From: Klebsormidium nitens
Taxonomy: Eukaryota > Streptophyta > Klebsormidiophyceae > Klebsormidiales > Klebsormidiaceae
NCBI GenBank assembly: GCA_000708835.1
Contig: DF237079.1
Location: forward strand, 1-64,000
DNA: 64,000 nucleotides
Direction: 5' to 3'
Part shown: piece after piece, positions 47,148 through 64,000 of the stretch
Numbering within the stretch: position 1 is the stretch's first letter
Layout: every line of letters begins with the position of its first letter
Made by a program: the position numbers and the translations under genes
Notes under the pieces: generated by a model
What the model was told of the DNA's origin: nothing
The model's input: only the letters and a program-made list of their open reading frames with translations
Databases searched by the model: none

Positions 47148-48994
47148 TCAGATAGCGGAACCGTACAGATCTAGACCAAGCCCGAAGCGAGCGGCTGCGC
47201 GCCTGAACGCCATCTGTTCGGCCATCTGAACAGGATCGGGACCTCCAGCCGATGATGCTGTTGGCAGCTGTTCCGTCCCCGTGGCTTCGCGAGATATCTA
47301 TAGTTCAAAGCGGTTTGTTTAGATCGACCAAACGATCAAGCCAAACGTCGGAGATGGGGAAGAGCTTCTCTGACATTGGTGGTCAAAAAAGGGGTCATGC
47401 ACACCTTTTGGAAGCTGCTCAGACTGGATAATAGAAGATTGACATCGCTTGTTCAAGTGCGACAACAAAGACTGCCAAACTCTGACATCCAAAGAGCTGC
47501 AACATTGACGTTTTCGAAGGGCTCCAAGCATGTGATATAATTAGCAAAAGAAACACTCAAAGGAAGAGCCAACGAAAACAAGCTGCGCCAATGGCAACTC
47601 ACTGAATCCCCATCTGCCCCAAGGATGGTAATGCGGTAAACTACGGTCACCGTGTGGGGCCCGAAGGTCACCGAGCGGACCTCCCCATGCCAGCCAGGGG
47701 CGTAATGATCCAATATCCGGTTAGCGCTGTGCCTGCAAACCAGGTCAACACCCTTCAGTTATGTCCACTCAAAGGAACATCCTGACATCGCTGAACCTCT
47801 GTAGCCAATCCTTTGGTTCCGTCTGCTGAGATCAAAGCGGCTCCAACGTCCAACTTGACAATGAATCCCTGATAAACCTTTGTCTCAATGCTTCCTCGAT
47901 TTTAGCCCCATCAAAACAGCATCTCATTTGCTCTAATAGCATCTCAGTAGCTCTACAAGGCCAGAATGTACCAAGCAACTTCGTTTGGAAACTTGAGAAG
48001 AAAGGATGCCAGGTTCGAAAGATGGCGTACCATGGGATGTAAGTAAGCACGGTTCCGTCAGGTTCCCGCCTCTGTTTCAGCACCTCTTCTGGTACTGGTC
48101 TCCTAAGGGCATCCTGCAGGTTTAAGTACTCGTCAGAATACCAACGGTGTGACATTAAAACGAGCAGATTGGCCGAATGCGCCAACAACACACGTCCTTA
48201 CGTGAAGCACCTGAACTGGTCGACCGGATGACAGGTGATAAAGAATCTGATTCCTCTTACCATGATGTCCTTGAGTTTCTTGTGGTAGCTGCTCGAGGTG
48301 CTGGGCTGGGCGCTTGGAGCTGAGCTGGCAGGTCTTGGCTCTGTTGTTCTGGCTGCAAAACTGTGACATAGTGACGGAGATCTTAGCTGGTGCGCACGGG
48401 CTGAGCTGCAACACCATGCTGAGAGGGGAAAGGGTGGGTACGCTTGTGATGGGAACATGGGCAGCCAATTTCAACAAAGTGAACAAACTTACACATTTGA
48501 AAATGCATCTAACGATACATATTGCCACCAGCTGTTGCGGAGTCCAACACAGAGCTCTATACTTCACACTGGACAGTCCAAAGTAGCATCATACGCCCTC
48601 ACAACACTGCTTTACAACACAAGAACACCTTCTGCTAGCAGATAGTCAGGGCAGCTCAAATTTAATGAGATCACATTGATCTCACAAGTTGAGGTCAAGT
48701 TGAACACAAGTTGCAATGCGTCAAGAAGACCCAGACTTACCCACGCCGTGAAGCAGGAACCTCAGCAGCGGCTACAATGACAGCCCCAGGGGTGGTGCTT
48801 CTTCTACTGCTTTCAAAATCAGTTCTCCCTGTCCCATTCAGACTCTTTGAAAGTTGCGGGGCAACATTGCTTGTCCTATGAAGGTCCATTCTTGGTGAAT
48901 AAGTCTGATGCCATAGCTTTGCATTCTGCAATGCTGACGATTGGATGCTGCGCTGTGCAGAAATGGCTGCCATCCTGATGCGATTGACGAGCAT
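47148..48994 (-). CDS. Plant-type RAD52-like protein, 5 exons
   Basis: Plant RAD52 homologues anneal single strands in homologous recombination, and some are organellar. Exons in transcript order: 48994-48741, 48405-48261, 48113-48031, 47732-47603, 47297-47148; 253 residues. The conserved core reads LKDIMDALRRPVP, then WHSANRILDHYAPGWHGEV (from about residue 161), then VTVVYRITILGADGDS, and ends with AARFGLGLDLYG. This is the truncated Rad52 fold of plant RAD52-1 and RAD52-2. The first ~80 residues are Ser/Arg/Gln-rich with few acidic residues, which fits a mitochondrial or plastid transit peptide. The first ATG (48994) was chosen; a second is at 48973. The exon 2 acceptor (48406) was picked because it is the one that keeps frame. 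Confidence 0.83.
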
Positions 48995-56762
<7,768 letters not shown>

Positions 56763-57800
56763 TAAGCCCAATGTCTGACGGATGAAATGCAGAAGCGCTG
56801 CCTGGCTGGTCAGTGCGAAATACAGTTCAGCCCGCTGCCATCTATGTGCGCCACAAGCATGACTTATACACTCGATCAGCCGCTGACCGGCCCACGACCT
56901 GCAGTCAGCCGTCAAAAGCTATGTGCGAATTCCCTGTCGCTCTCACTACCGGCCTGGCTGGCAGAAAGGTCTGGCATGCACGCAACCACCTTGCAGTGCA
57001 TGTTTGCCTATGCTTCGTGGTCGGACTCATTGAAGCCAGCTGCACGGCCCTACAGGCGGTGCAGTACTGATCTATGAAAGCATAGGAAATTCAATGTAGC
57101 GCGTACAATCTGATACCTATCAACGAAGATCGATCGTATAGCTGTGTACGTGGTTGTTGGATTCGTCCATGTCAGAACCGGATATCGCACATATATGCGC
57201 GCGCTGTATTTCAAGCGTACCGGCCATGCACACTGCCATATGGCCGAACTTTAGCAGTATGTAAAAAATCATTAGATCCGGATGGCCTAGGATCGAACTT
57301 GCGTAGCTTGTAAGCTCAAGCTGATACTGTACAGTATCCTTGAGTCAAGACGTACATGCATTGCTATCTTAAAAATGGCAGCTATCTAGGTGCATCCCGG
57401 TCATGCCGCCAAACAATTCCGATTAAAGCTAAGCGAATTCGTTATATCAATGCAGCACCATGTGAAGCGCTGTGTTGCAATATTCAAATAGAGCCCGCGA
57501 GAGCGCACAAAGCAACACTTCAACGAGCGCGGCGCCGTTTTTTGATGTAAAGCTAGCCGAAATGACGAGCTTACAAAATTTGTCAGTGATCGAATGTCAG
57601 CATCCATCCTTTGTGTGGGTGCCCGTTCAGAAACATTGTACAGAGTTCTTGCCGATTTCGACAATTTGTATTCTGCAAATCCCACCAGTCTATCGATTTA
57701 GCCACACGCAAGCGTCCCGTATGCTATGAAAATTTTACCGGTGGGCAGCTTTCATTCACGACCCCCGAATCAGTTCAGCAAGTCTATCAGTCCCCCGAGA
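56763..57800. other. Convergent intergenic region
   Basis: This lies between the GluRS and Mpv17-family 3' ends. No coding signal or recognisable RNA gene is visible. Confidence 0.45.
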
Positions 57801-58901
57801 TCAGTCATCTGGTGTCGTAGGGCCAGGATGTCGATACGGCCCAAAGACGAACTCGTTGACCTTCCGTTTCCAGTCCGCCTCCCCTTGGTGCATGAACCAC
57901 GACAAGAACGTGGAGTCTAACAGGCTGAACAGATTTACCACCATTAAGTGGTGCCTCTGCGGAGTGAAAGCGAAGTTGGCTGACTGGATCACAGGCCACA
58001 CGCTGAGATCTACTGCGAGCCCCGGCAAGAAATCCTTCTTTACGTTCTCTTTCACCACCGGCCAACTCTCCCCCTCGGCGAGACCCATATACGTCAGGTA
58101 TCCGACTAAATGCAGCGGTGCAAATCCGAGGCAATCCGCCGACACTTTCGTGGCGATGAACTTCCACCCCGCGGGGACGTAACGAATGGCGAGCTTGTCC
58201 AAGTAGAGGTACCTGAAGACAAAAGGACGTGGACCTGAAACCCCGGGCTTGGTTCATTTCATGTAACCCACAGCAAACCAACAGCAGATCAGAAGCAGAG
58301 TTGAGGTGCCACCCTCCGACTCTGAAGCAAGAATTTCGAGATGGTGGAATCAGGATTCAAGAAGGACACGTGTTGCACTTACCAGAAATGGCCAATGGGC
58401 CCAACGAAAGCAAAGCCAAACAGGCCAGCTAGTGCCATGCGCTTATAATCAAGACCCCGCTCGTCGTGCTCCTGCAACAAAGGGGAGCACTGTTAAGATT
58501 TATCAGAGTACGCAAGCAAGTGCAGGACCAAATGATGGAAGAATGTATCTTTTGTACACTTGATCAAAAGCCTTGGATGAACTGGTGGAGCATTGGCCGA
58601 ACAATGATGTGAAGTTCCATTTTTTGGAGTCCATCCAGCATTGCGAAGCCCCAGCTGCAGAGGAGCTCAGTGCTTCTCAATTGGCCAATCAAAACAGGAC
58701 AGCTTTTCTCATCTCCTTTCTCACCTTTGAAGCATGTATCAGACCCTTCTTCTGATCCGCCTGCCGCTGCAATCTCTCCACGTTCTGCGCGCCTGCATCC
58801 CCGACACCCCAAAGTACCGTTGAAGTGACCATCTGAGTTGGAACTGGTCTTCGCTTCAGCATTGCATTGTACCATTGCCAAAGCCGGGCGCCAGAGGCCA
58901 T
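57801..58901 (-). CDS. Mpv17/PMP22 family membrane protein, 3 exons
   Basis: Small multi-span protein of peroxisomal, mitochondrial or plastid membranes, thought to form a pore for small solutes. Exons in transcript order: 58901-58725, 58471-58383, 58212-57801; 225 residues, the usual family length. N-terminal LWQWYNAMLKRRPVPTQ followed by STVLWGVGDAGAQ is the standard family opening. Exon 2 carries DYKRMALAGLFGFAFVGPIGHFWY. The signature near the C-terminus is VWPVIQSANFAFTPQRHH (W161, P162, N168, F169, P173, R175), followed by LLDSTFLSWF. The start is ATG 58901, and the frame upstream contains no other ATG in this exon. The subfamily and organelle cannot be fixed from sequence. It is divergent from the acetyltransferase gene. 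Confidence 0.9.
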
Positions 58902-59860
58902 CGCTGCTGGCCGTCTGGACTGTGTAGCTGTCAACTTAAACTGAATTTGCTTCCACTATTGTTAGAGTTACAATCTGCACTCCACTATCCTCTATCGAGC
59001 ATCAACTACATGGTCGTCCACATTAGCAAACTGCATTCTCTTCATTTGGCAACTTGTGATCAAATAAGCTGCCTTGAAATCGCGACGCAGCTGATTGATC
59101 ACGGCCGATTGTACGTGCTGCGCTAGATCAGCTCTGCGGAACGCTGAATCGCACTTCCAAAGGAATGCTGCAGAACTCGGATTCCTTGCCACAGAAACAC
59201 CTGGTCCTTGTCCTTGAAACTGAAGCGGTGAGGCAGTAAGCGATGGACTGGAAAAAGGAGAAAGAAAGCCAAGAGGGGCGGCCAAAGTTCCGATGCGACA
59301 GAAACTTTCAACAATTTTCAAGTTGAACTTGGAACTGCTCTGTGTGTACTGTAGCACACCGGCCTGTAGCATTTTTCTAGGGTTTGCACACGAGGGACTT
59401 TCAAACCATACCAGGAGCGTCAAGGTACCGTTATCGGCTCGTCAGTCCAGGCGCTGATAGAATCGTGATAATATTTGTGGAAGCAGCTGGGAAACGGCTG
59501 TGTTAACGGTGTGGAACCTGTGTGGAAGACTCATTCCACATGGGCGAAGCCTAGACTCGGCATTCAGAGCTCTGTGCACATTCACTGTCAGTGTTTCACG
59601 AGGATCAGTTGAATTGCGAAGATCTCCATTTGCCAGGGCGCTTTCAAAGGTTCACTGTCTCACGCATTCATTGTTACAGCAGGCTGCTGCCGTTTTGCGT
59701 GGGCAGGGTCGTGCTGCCTGTGCATTGTCAGGTAGCTTCCTGCTTTAGGAACCTGTAAAAGATGCAAGACGATTTGGAAGGTTCTTGCCTCTCTTTCTTT
59801 TGATGATGCAACCGTTTTGGAAGTGGCAGTGAGCGCAGAGTTGTCCACAGCAGAAGTCCA
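58902..59860. other. Divergent promoter region, Mpv17-like / acetyltransferase
   Basis: This is noncoding as far as I can see. Minus-strand open frames here have no ATG/splice support and no family similarity. Confidence 0.45.
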
Positions 59861-62102
59861 ATGGCTTCATCCTCTCAGCTTCTCCGCTGCAAATTTAGCA
59901 ATCAGTTGAGCGGCAGCCAAAGTCCTCATGGAATGCTGGCGCAACCACATTGCAGACTGCAGCTATTTAAACCATCGCATGAGTTGTTGATGAGCGGTGG
60001 TCACAGAAGGTTCAATGCATTCACACAGAGGGCGGGAAGCCTCTCGGGCCTCGTTTTTTCGGTGCATCAGAAGCGAAAAACGTTGCGGGTGCAAGCCTTC
60101 CACAAAAGTGCTCGAGAGGCCAAAACAAAAAGGACTTCAAAGACTGTCAAAGCGTGTGTGACAGACAAGCAGGCAGAGCATCAGGAGGAGCAGGAGGTGT
60201 ATGCTGCTCCGGAACCCTTGACTGTGATTGTAAAGGAAGGAAGGAGACCTGACGAGCTCCGGGCTGCGGCAGTGCTAAGATCAAACAGTTTCAATGTATA
60301 TCCACCGGGCAGGTCGGAAGCTGCAGCAAAGGTGCGGTGCTTACTCCTCCTACATCATAATAGGAAGTTCAATTCTGTAACTTAAGACTATTGGGTGCCG
60401 TCAGCCACATCTTCTCATATGCTCGACGTTCAAGAAATGCAGTTGGCCACTTTGATTGTTCCCCAATGCCTTGTCCACGAAGAATCATAAAATAGAGTGT
60501 ACGATTAGAATCCGCTTCTGTGACTGGTGGTGCATTGCAGGCTCACCGTGACATGAAGGCGCAGGCGGAGTTTGAGTGCGTCACGCTGAAAGTAAACGGT
60601 CAAGAGCCTAGCTTTTGCAGGGTGGCTTGCCTCTTTGCCGGCGTTGCAGAGGCAGAAGTAGCCTCTGTTTCAATAGATCCCAGCTTGAAGGCACGTAAGC
60701 CATCTCTTCTGACCCTACCTCTCTTCTTTCTTGTAGGAGGCTTTGGTGATTGCAGCGAACCTCAGGAGTCTAGAGAACAAGTTGCGGTTGCTTTACAAGA
60801 AGGCCTGTTGCTTGCTTGCAATTCATCGGAAAGGCAGTCCTGACATTGGGCCAGGAGAGGTGGACCCCCGATGTCAGGCAGGTACTCTACTCTCCTGGTC
60901 GAACCTTCAAGTCAAACTTTCTAGACTCTATACTGGTCCTCTTGGGCTTTCAATCGTAATCGTTAGAGAACGCAAAGGGAACAAGTTGATCAGGTGATTG
61001 CTGCAAAGACCCTCGGAGACCTCCCTTCCTGCTGCTGAGGAGAAGAGCTTGGAAATTTTGCAAGGTTGTTCTGCTGAGATGCGTCCTGTTTTTATTGTTC
61101 TTTGTTGTCATTCATCCGTGCTCTGACGAGCAAGTACACACTGTGTTGATGCAGATCTCGAACAGAGAGGGCAATTGGTGGGTTGTAGGCACGCTAGATT
61201 TGAATCAAGGCCAAAAGCTACCAGGAGAAGATCTCGTAGGCGACTTCCCCTTGGTGAGACACCATTCTTCTTTCGTCATTCTGCCTTCATTATTTATGTC
61301 CTTCAGATACGTTTTCATTCAGTAGACATCAGATCTGTCGGGTGCCATCCGACTTGGGCTGCGTTATGTACTGCCGAAGTAAGCGTCGTCTGTTATCCGT
61401 CTACAAGCCTGAACCACTTGACAATTCGTCTTGATAGCACTGATGAGAAGATGTAAGGTTAAATGAAGCTGAGTCGTGAGTGTTTCTGAGTGTTTGGACT
61501 CTTTTAGCGTTTCTTAAGTATTCGATCTTTCGACCTCAAAAAACAGCAGTGTAGTTGAGTCTGCCAGTGCTTCCCGTGCAGGGCCCGGATGCTGGGGAAC
61601 GGCGGGCCTACCTCTCCAACGTCTGTGTTGAGAACGCGGTTCGAAGGAGGGGGGTAGCTCGGAAGCTTATAGAAGAAGCCAAAATACTTGCGAAAGAGTG
61701 GGGTGAGTGCATTTTAGGCCTCGTTGACAAGCAACCATGTTCTTCTATTAGGCCGTGTCCCAAAATTGAGAGATGCTTCCGAACCTGCCAACTCGCCGAA
61801 GAATAAGCTTTCGAATGGTAAGAAGCATAGGCAACACATCCTATCAGCCACTCCAATCTGCATCCCATTGACTTGAATTTTGTCAAACTCCCCTGAAGTC
61901 GACTGACCTCGTCCTGCCTTCCCTTCCATGCACTGCAGGCATCGAGGAATTGTACGTCCATGTACTTGCAGAAAACACATCCGCTCGAAACCTGTACCTA
62001 CAAATGGGGTTCGTTTACGAGAAAGAGGAGACGCCCCAAACCGCTCGATATTTAGGCAGGCCAAAAAGACTACTCCTTAGATCACGTCTTACAAATGACT
62101 GA
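59861..62102 (+). CDS. GNAT-family N-acetyltransferase, probably plastid, 6 exons
   Basis: Acetyl-CoA-dependent acetyltransferase of the plant plastid GNAT type, whose members acetylate protein N-termini and lysines. Exons 59861-60331, 60541-60694, 60756-60859, 61155-61253, 61582-61702, 61939-62102; 370 residues. The first ~110 residues are Ser/Lys/Arg-rich without domain similarity, as in a transit peptide. The GNAT fold runs from about residue 120: WWVVGTLDLNQGQKLPGE is strand 4-like. YLSNVCVENAVRRRGVARKL holds the acetyl-CoA P-loop (RRRGVA, about 297-302), and HVLAENTSARNLYLQMGF is the C-terminal motif. The exon 2/exon 3 junction is uncertain: I used the strong GTAAGC donor (60695) with the TTGCAG acceptor (60755), which keeps frame. 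A GC donor at 60691 joined to 60737 also would. Confidence 0.84.
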
Positions 62103-63472
62103 CACTGTGTGTAGTTCAAATTGCTATTGTAAAGGAGCAAGTCACATATGCTAGGATGCCGCAGATTCATAGTTTACCATATAAGAAACAGTAACAGCCC
62201 AAGCGGCTTCTGACTCGGGCCACTGGTTGCCCTGAGCCGAGCCGCTCAGCAACGAGCAGGCTTCAAGGTCATTGTTGAAGTCGGTCGGGAATCAAGCCTT
62301 GATTCCCGACCTTGAAGGTGCCAGACAAAGATGCGCTCTTTGAGCTGTCAATCACAAACTTAGGGCACTCGGATATATATACAGCCGCGAATCATGAAAC
62401 CTCATCATTGAAGGTTTTCGACAATCAACTTTCGAGCGGGTCGTTCGCAACATCGTGAGCTAAAACCCTGTCGTTTTTCTGGTTGTTTTGAATAAACTGT
62501 CATCAGCACCTTACCCCGTTGATTGAAGCGCGACGTAAAGGCGATCACCAATACTGCAGGCAGAAATCGGTCACGTTCGGCACGATCACTGGCAACGTAC
62601 CTGCAGCCATCTCATGAGCCCATGTGCCCACGCTTACGATGTTTTAGTGCGCGCGCATCCAAGCTAGCCTGCATCTTGGTTGTTAAGTTAAGCGCGTGAC
62701 AAACTATATGTGCGTGCCTCTTGGGTGTTGAGCTTTCTAATCGAGGAGAATAATAATTACATCCATGAATGCACAGTATAGTATACTGACTTTCTGCCCA
62801 GAGCCGAATGCCTAGGACCTAGCCAAGAGATTTGGAATGCAGGTATACTCACGGCATACACTCGGTCCAGAGGCTTCCGTAAGTTGATGATACGTAAGCA
62901 TGAAAGAGGGTCACTAGCGCAGGTTCAACAGACTCCGAGTACCATTGTTGATGAGATCGTCTGCGTCGAACTGACGAGGTCGCGTCTGACAATGGGCCGC
63001 ATGCGCGGAAATGCACATGCAGCCTGGAACCTCCGACATCCACGTGAATGCTTTCAAATCTACTGCATTTGATCGACCGTACTGATGTTGTCGGTCCGTC
63101 TTTGATGTGACAGCGAAACGTGCCATTTCGCTATACGATCCACACCCACGGAAATGAGAGAAGGTGAGGCTGACGTTGGGCTGACGGTGCAACGAAAGGA
63201 AGGGGCGATCAAGCAAAGCTGCTGTCTCGTCACAGAGCGAAGATATGTACCATCTGAATTATGCAACTTGTGAGGCAAAGATCATCATCCTTGGAAGAGG
63301 AAGACAAGTAAACCATTAGCGCTACCTTGTAGCTGCAGCGACCCTCGCAGGTGCGCAGAAGGAAGGAAAGTGTAAGCGAAGTCGGCAGGTTTGCGCGTCA
63401 ACGGCTGTAGCGCCTCTCAAAGATCAGTGTCCAAGACGCTTGCTCTACCTCAGACGCTCTCTGGCGGTCCTG
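62103..63472. other. Intergenic region
   Basis: No gene is seen. A perfect hairpin is at 62283-62311. The end of the region probably holds the promoter or an upstream exon of the Cys/His-repeat gene, since the frame is open for a short way before its first ATG. Confidence 0.45.
62283..62311. repeat. Perfect 13-bp stem hairpin
   Basis: GGTCGGGAATCAA, a 3-base loop, then the exact inverted copy. It lies about 180 bp downstream of the acetyltransferase stop codon. It could be an RNA structure in the 3' UTR or an element end. Confidence 0.7.
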
Positions 63473-64000
63473 ATGGAAGGTCTGGTGTGCAAGTTGGAAG
63501 GCTGCAGCCGGCCGGTCTATCGTGATGAAGCAACCAATGAGATCTACCTGTTCTGTGGGAGAACTCACAGCAGAAAGTACGAGGAGCTGGTTGCGCAGGC
63601 AGCGGGAAGGCCCATGTGTAAGCTTCCCGGCTGTGACCGGTACGTGTACTACGATGAAATTGCAGAGATAAAACACAACTTCTGTGGAAGAACGCACGCA
63701 AGAGCTGCGGGATCTTTGCAAAGACCTCTCAGGATCGACCCCTCTGCAAGAGCGCGGGAGTTGGCGGGGGAGAAGCTATGCAAGCTGCCGGGATGCTCCA
63801 TAGAGGTGTGCGTTGAGGGAAACCGGGTCCACGACTTTTGCTGCAAGACTCATGCAACGAAAGTAGCGGAATGTCTTGGTCCGCAAATGAAGCCAGGCTT
63901 CCAGCTGAAAGATAAAGAGGCGATAGGGCTGATCCAGAAAAAGCACGACGAAAGACAGGCGCATCAGCTCCCGCATTACATCTTCGAGAGTGACATCTAC
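63473..64000 (+). CDS. Protein with three CKLPGC...FCGRTHA repeats, truncated by window end
   Basis: Open frame of 176 codons from ATG 63473, still open at the window edge. It holds three copies of a Cys/His unit: C6, C11, C28, H32; C49, C54, C71, H75; C103, C108, C123, H127. The spacing is C-x4-C-x16-C-x3-H (x14 in the third). The units look like small zinc-binding modules: CKLPGC with an aromatic or valine-rich strand after it, then FCGRTHA. Residues about 140-176 are charged, with no motif I recognise. No function is assigned. The true start may lie in an upstream exon: the frame is open before 63473 and a CTGTAG acceptor-like site is at 63405-63410. Confidence 0.7.
   Translation, partial: MEGLVCKLEGCSRPVYRDEATNEIYLFCGRTHSRKYEELVAQAAGRPMCKLPGCDRYVYYDEIAEIKHNFCGRTHARAAGSLQRPLRIDPSARARELAGEKLCKLPGCSIEVCVEGNRVHDFCCKTHATKVAECLGPQMKPGFQLKDKEAIGLIQKKHDERQAHQLPHYIFESDIY

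Noticed and set aside
60520-60843. Acetyltransferase exon 2 reading straight through to a stop at 60843
   Set aside because: The continuing frame lacks GNAT similarity, while splicing at 60695 to 60756 restores a frame that leads into the conserved VVGTLDLNQG exon.

Overview
This is nuclear DNA from a plant-lineage eukaryote. Nearly every gene is broken by spliceosomal introns with GT...AG ends. The products include plastid or plant-type proteins: a plastid-type SppA protease, an organellar glutamyl-tRNA synthetase, the short plant form of RAD52, a plant-style INO80 and a POB1/LRB-type BTB protein. The family mix (Golgi sulfotransferase, land-plant-like nuclear genes, introns of a few hundred bases) fits a streptophyte alga such as Klebsormidium best. 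That placement is inference from gene content. Exon coordinates were worked out by hand from reading frame, splice consensus and family similarity.

Layout: SppA protease (+, 464-7332); sulfotransferase (-, 8421-11180); type II membrane glycosyltransferase-like gene (+, 12323-13699); a decayed partial copy of a BTB gene carrying a 386-bp insertion (about 14160-15840); the intact BTB-BACK gene (+, 16437-18763); INO80 ATPase (-, 19709-31714, 17 exons); two tandem zinc alcohol dehydrogenases (+, 34239-38204 and 40057-45763) with the same intron phases; RAD52-like protein (-, 47148-48994); organellar glutamyl-tRNA synthetase (+, 49719-56762, 12 exons); Mpv17/PMP22 membrane protein (-, 57801-58901); a GNAT acetyltransferase with a plastid-like leader (+, 59861-62102); and the start of a Cys/His-repeat protein that runs off the window end (+, 63473-64000). 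I found no tRNA, rRNA or CRISPR array.

The genes do not form one pathway. Possible functional pairings are the sulfotransferase and glycosyltransferase, which share a divergent promoter region and could both act on wall or matrix polysaccharide, and the two dehydrogenases, which are tandem paralogues.

The most unusual signal is recurrent duplication of exon edges. In four unrelated genes (SppA exon 5, INO80 exon 16, the second dehydrogenase exon 5, GluRS exon 4) the first or last 50-100 coding bases of one exon, together with its splice site, are repeated one to three times in the neighbouring intron. This leaves decoy exons with intact splice sites. In GluRS the two copies differ at 10 codons and 9 of the changes are silent. 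Also notable are a transposon-like insertion whose empty site is preserved in the sister copy, and a perfect 43-bp inverted repeat in the RAD52/GluRS promoter region.
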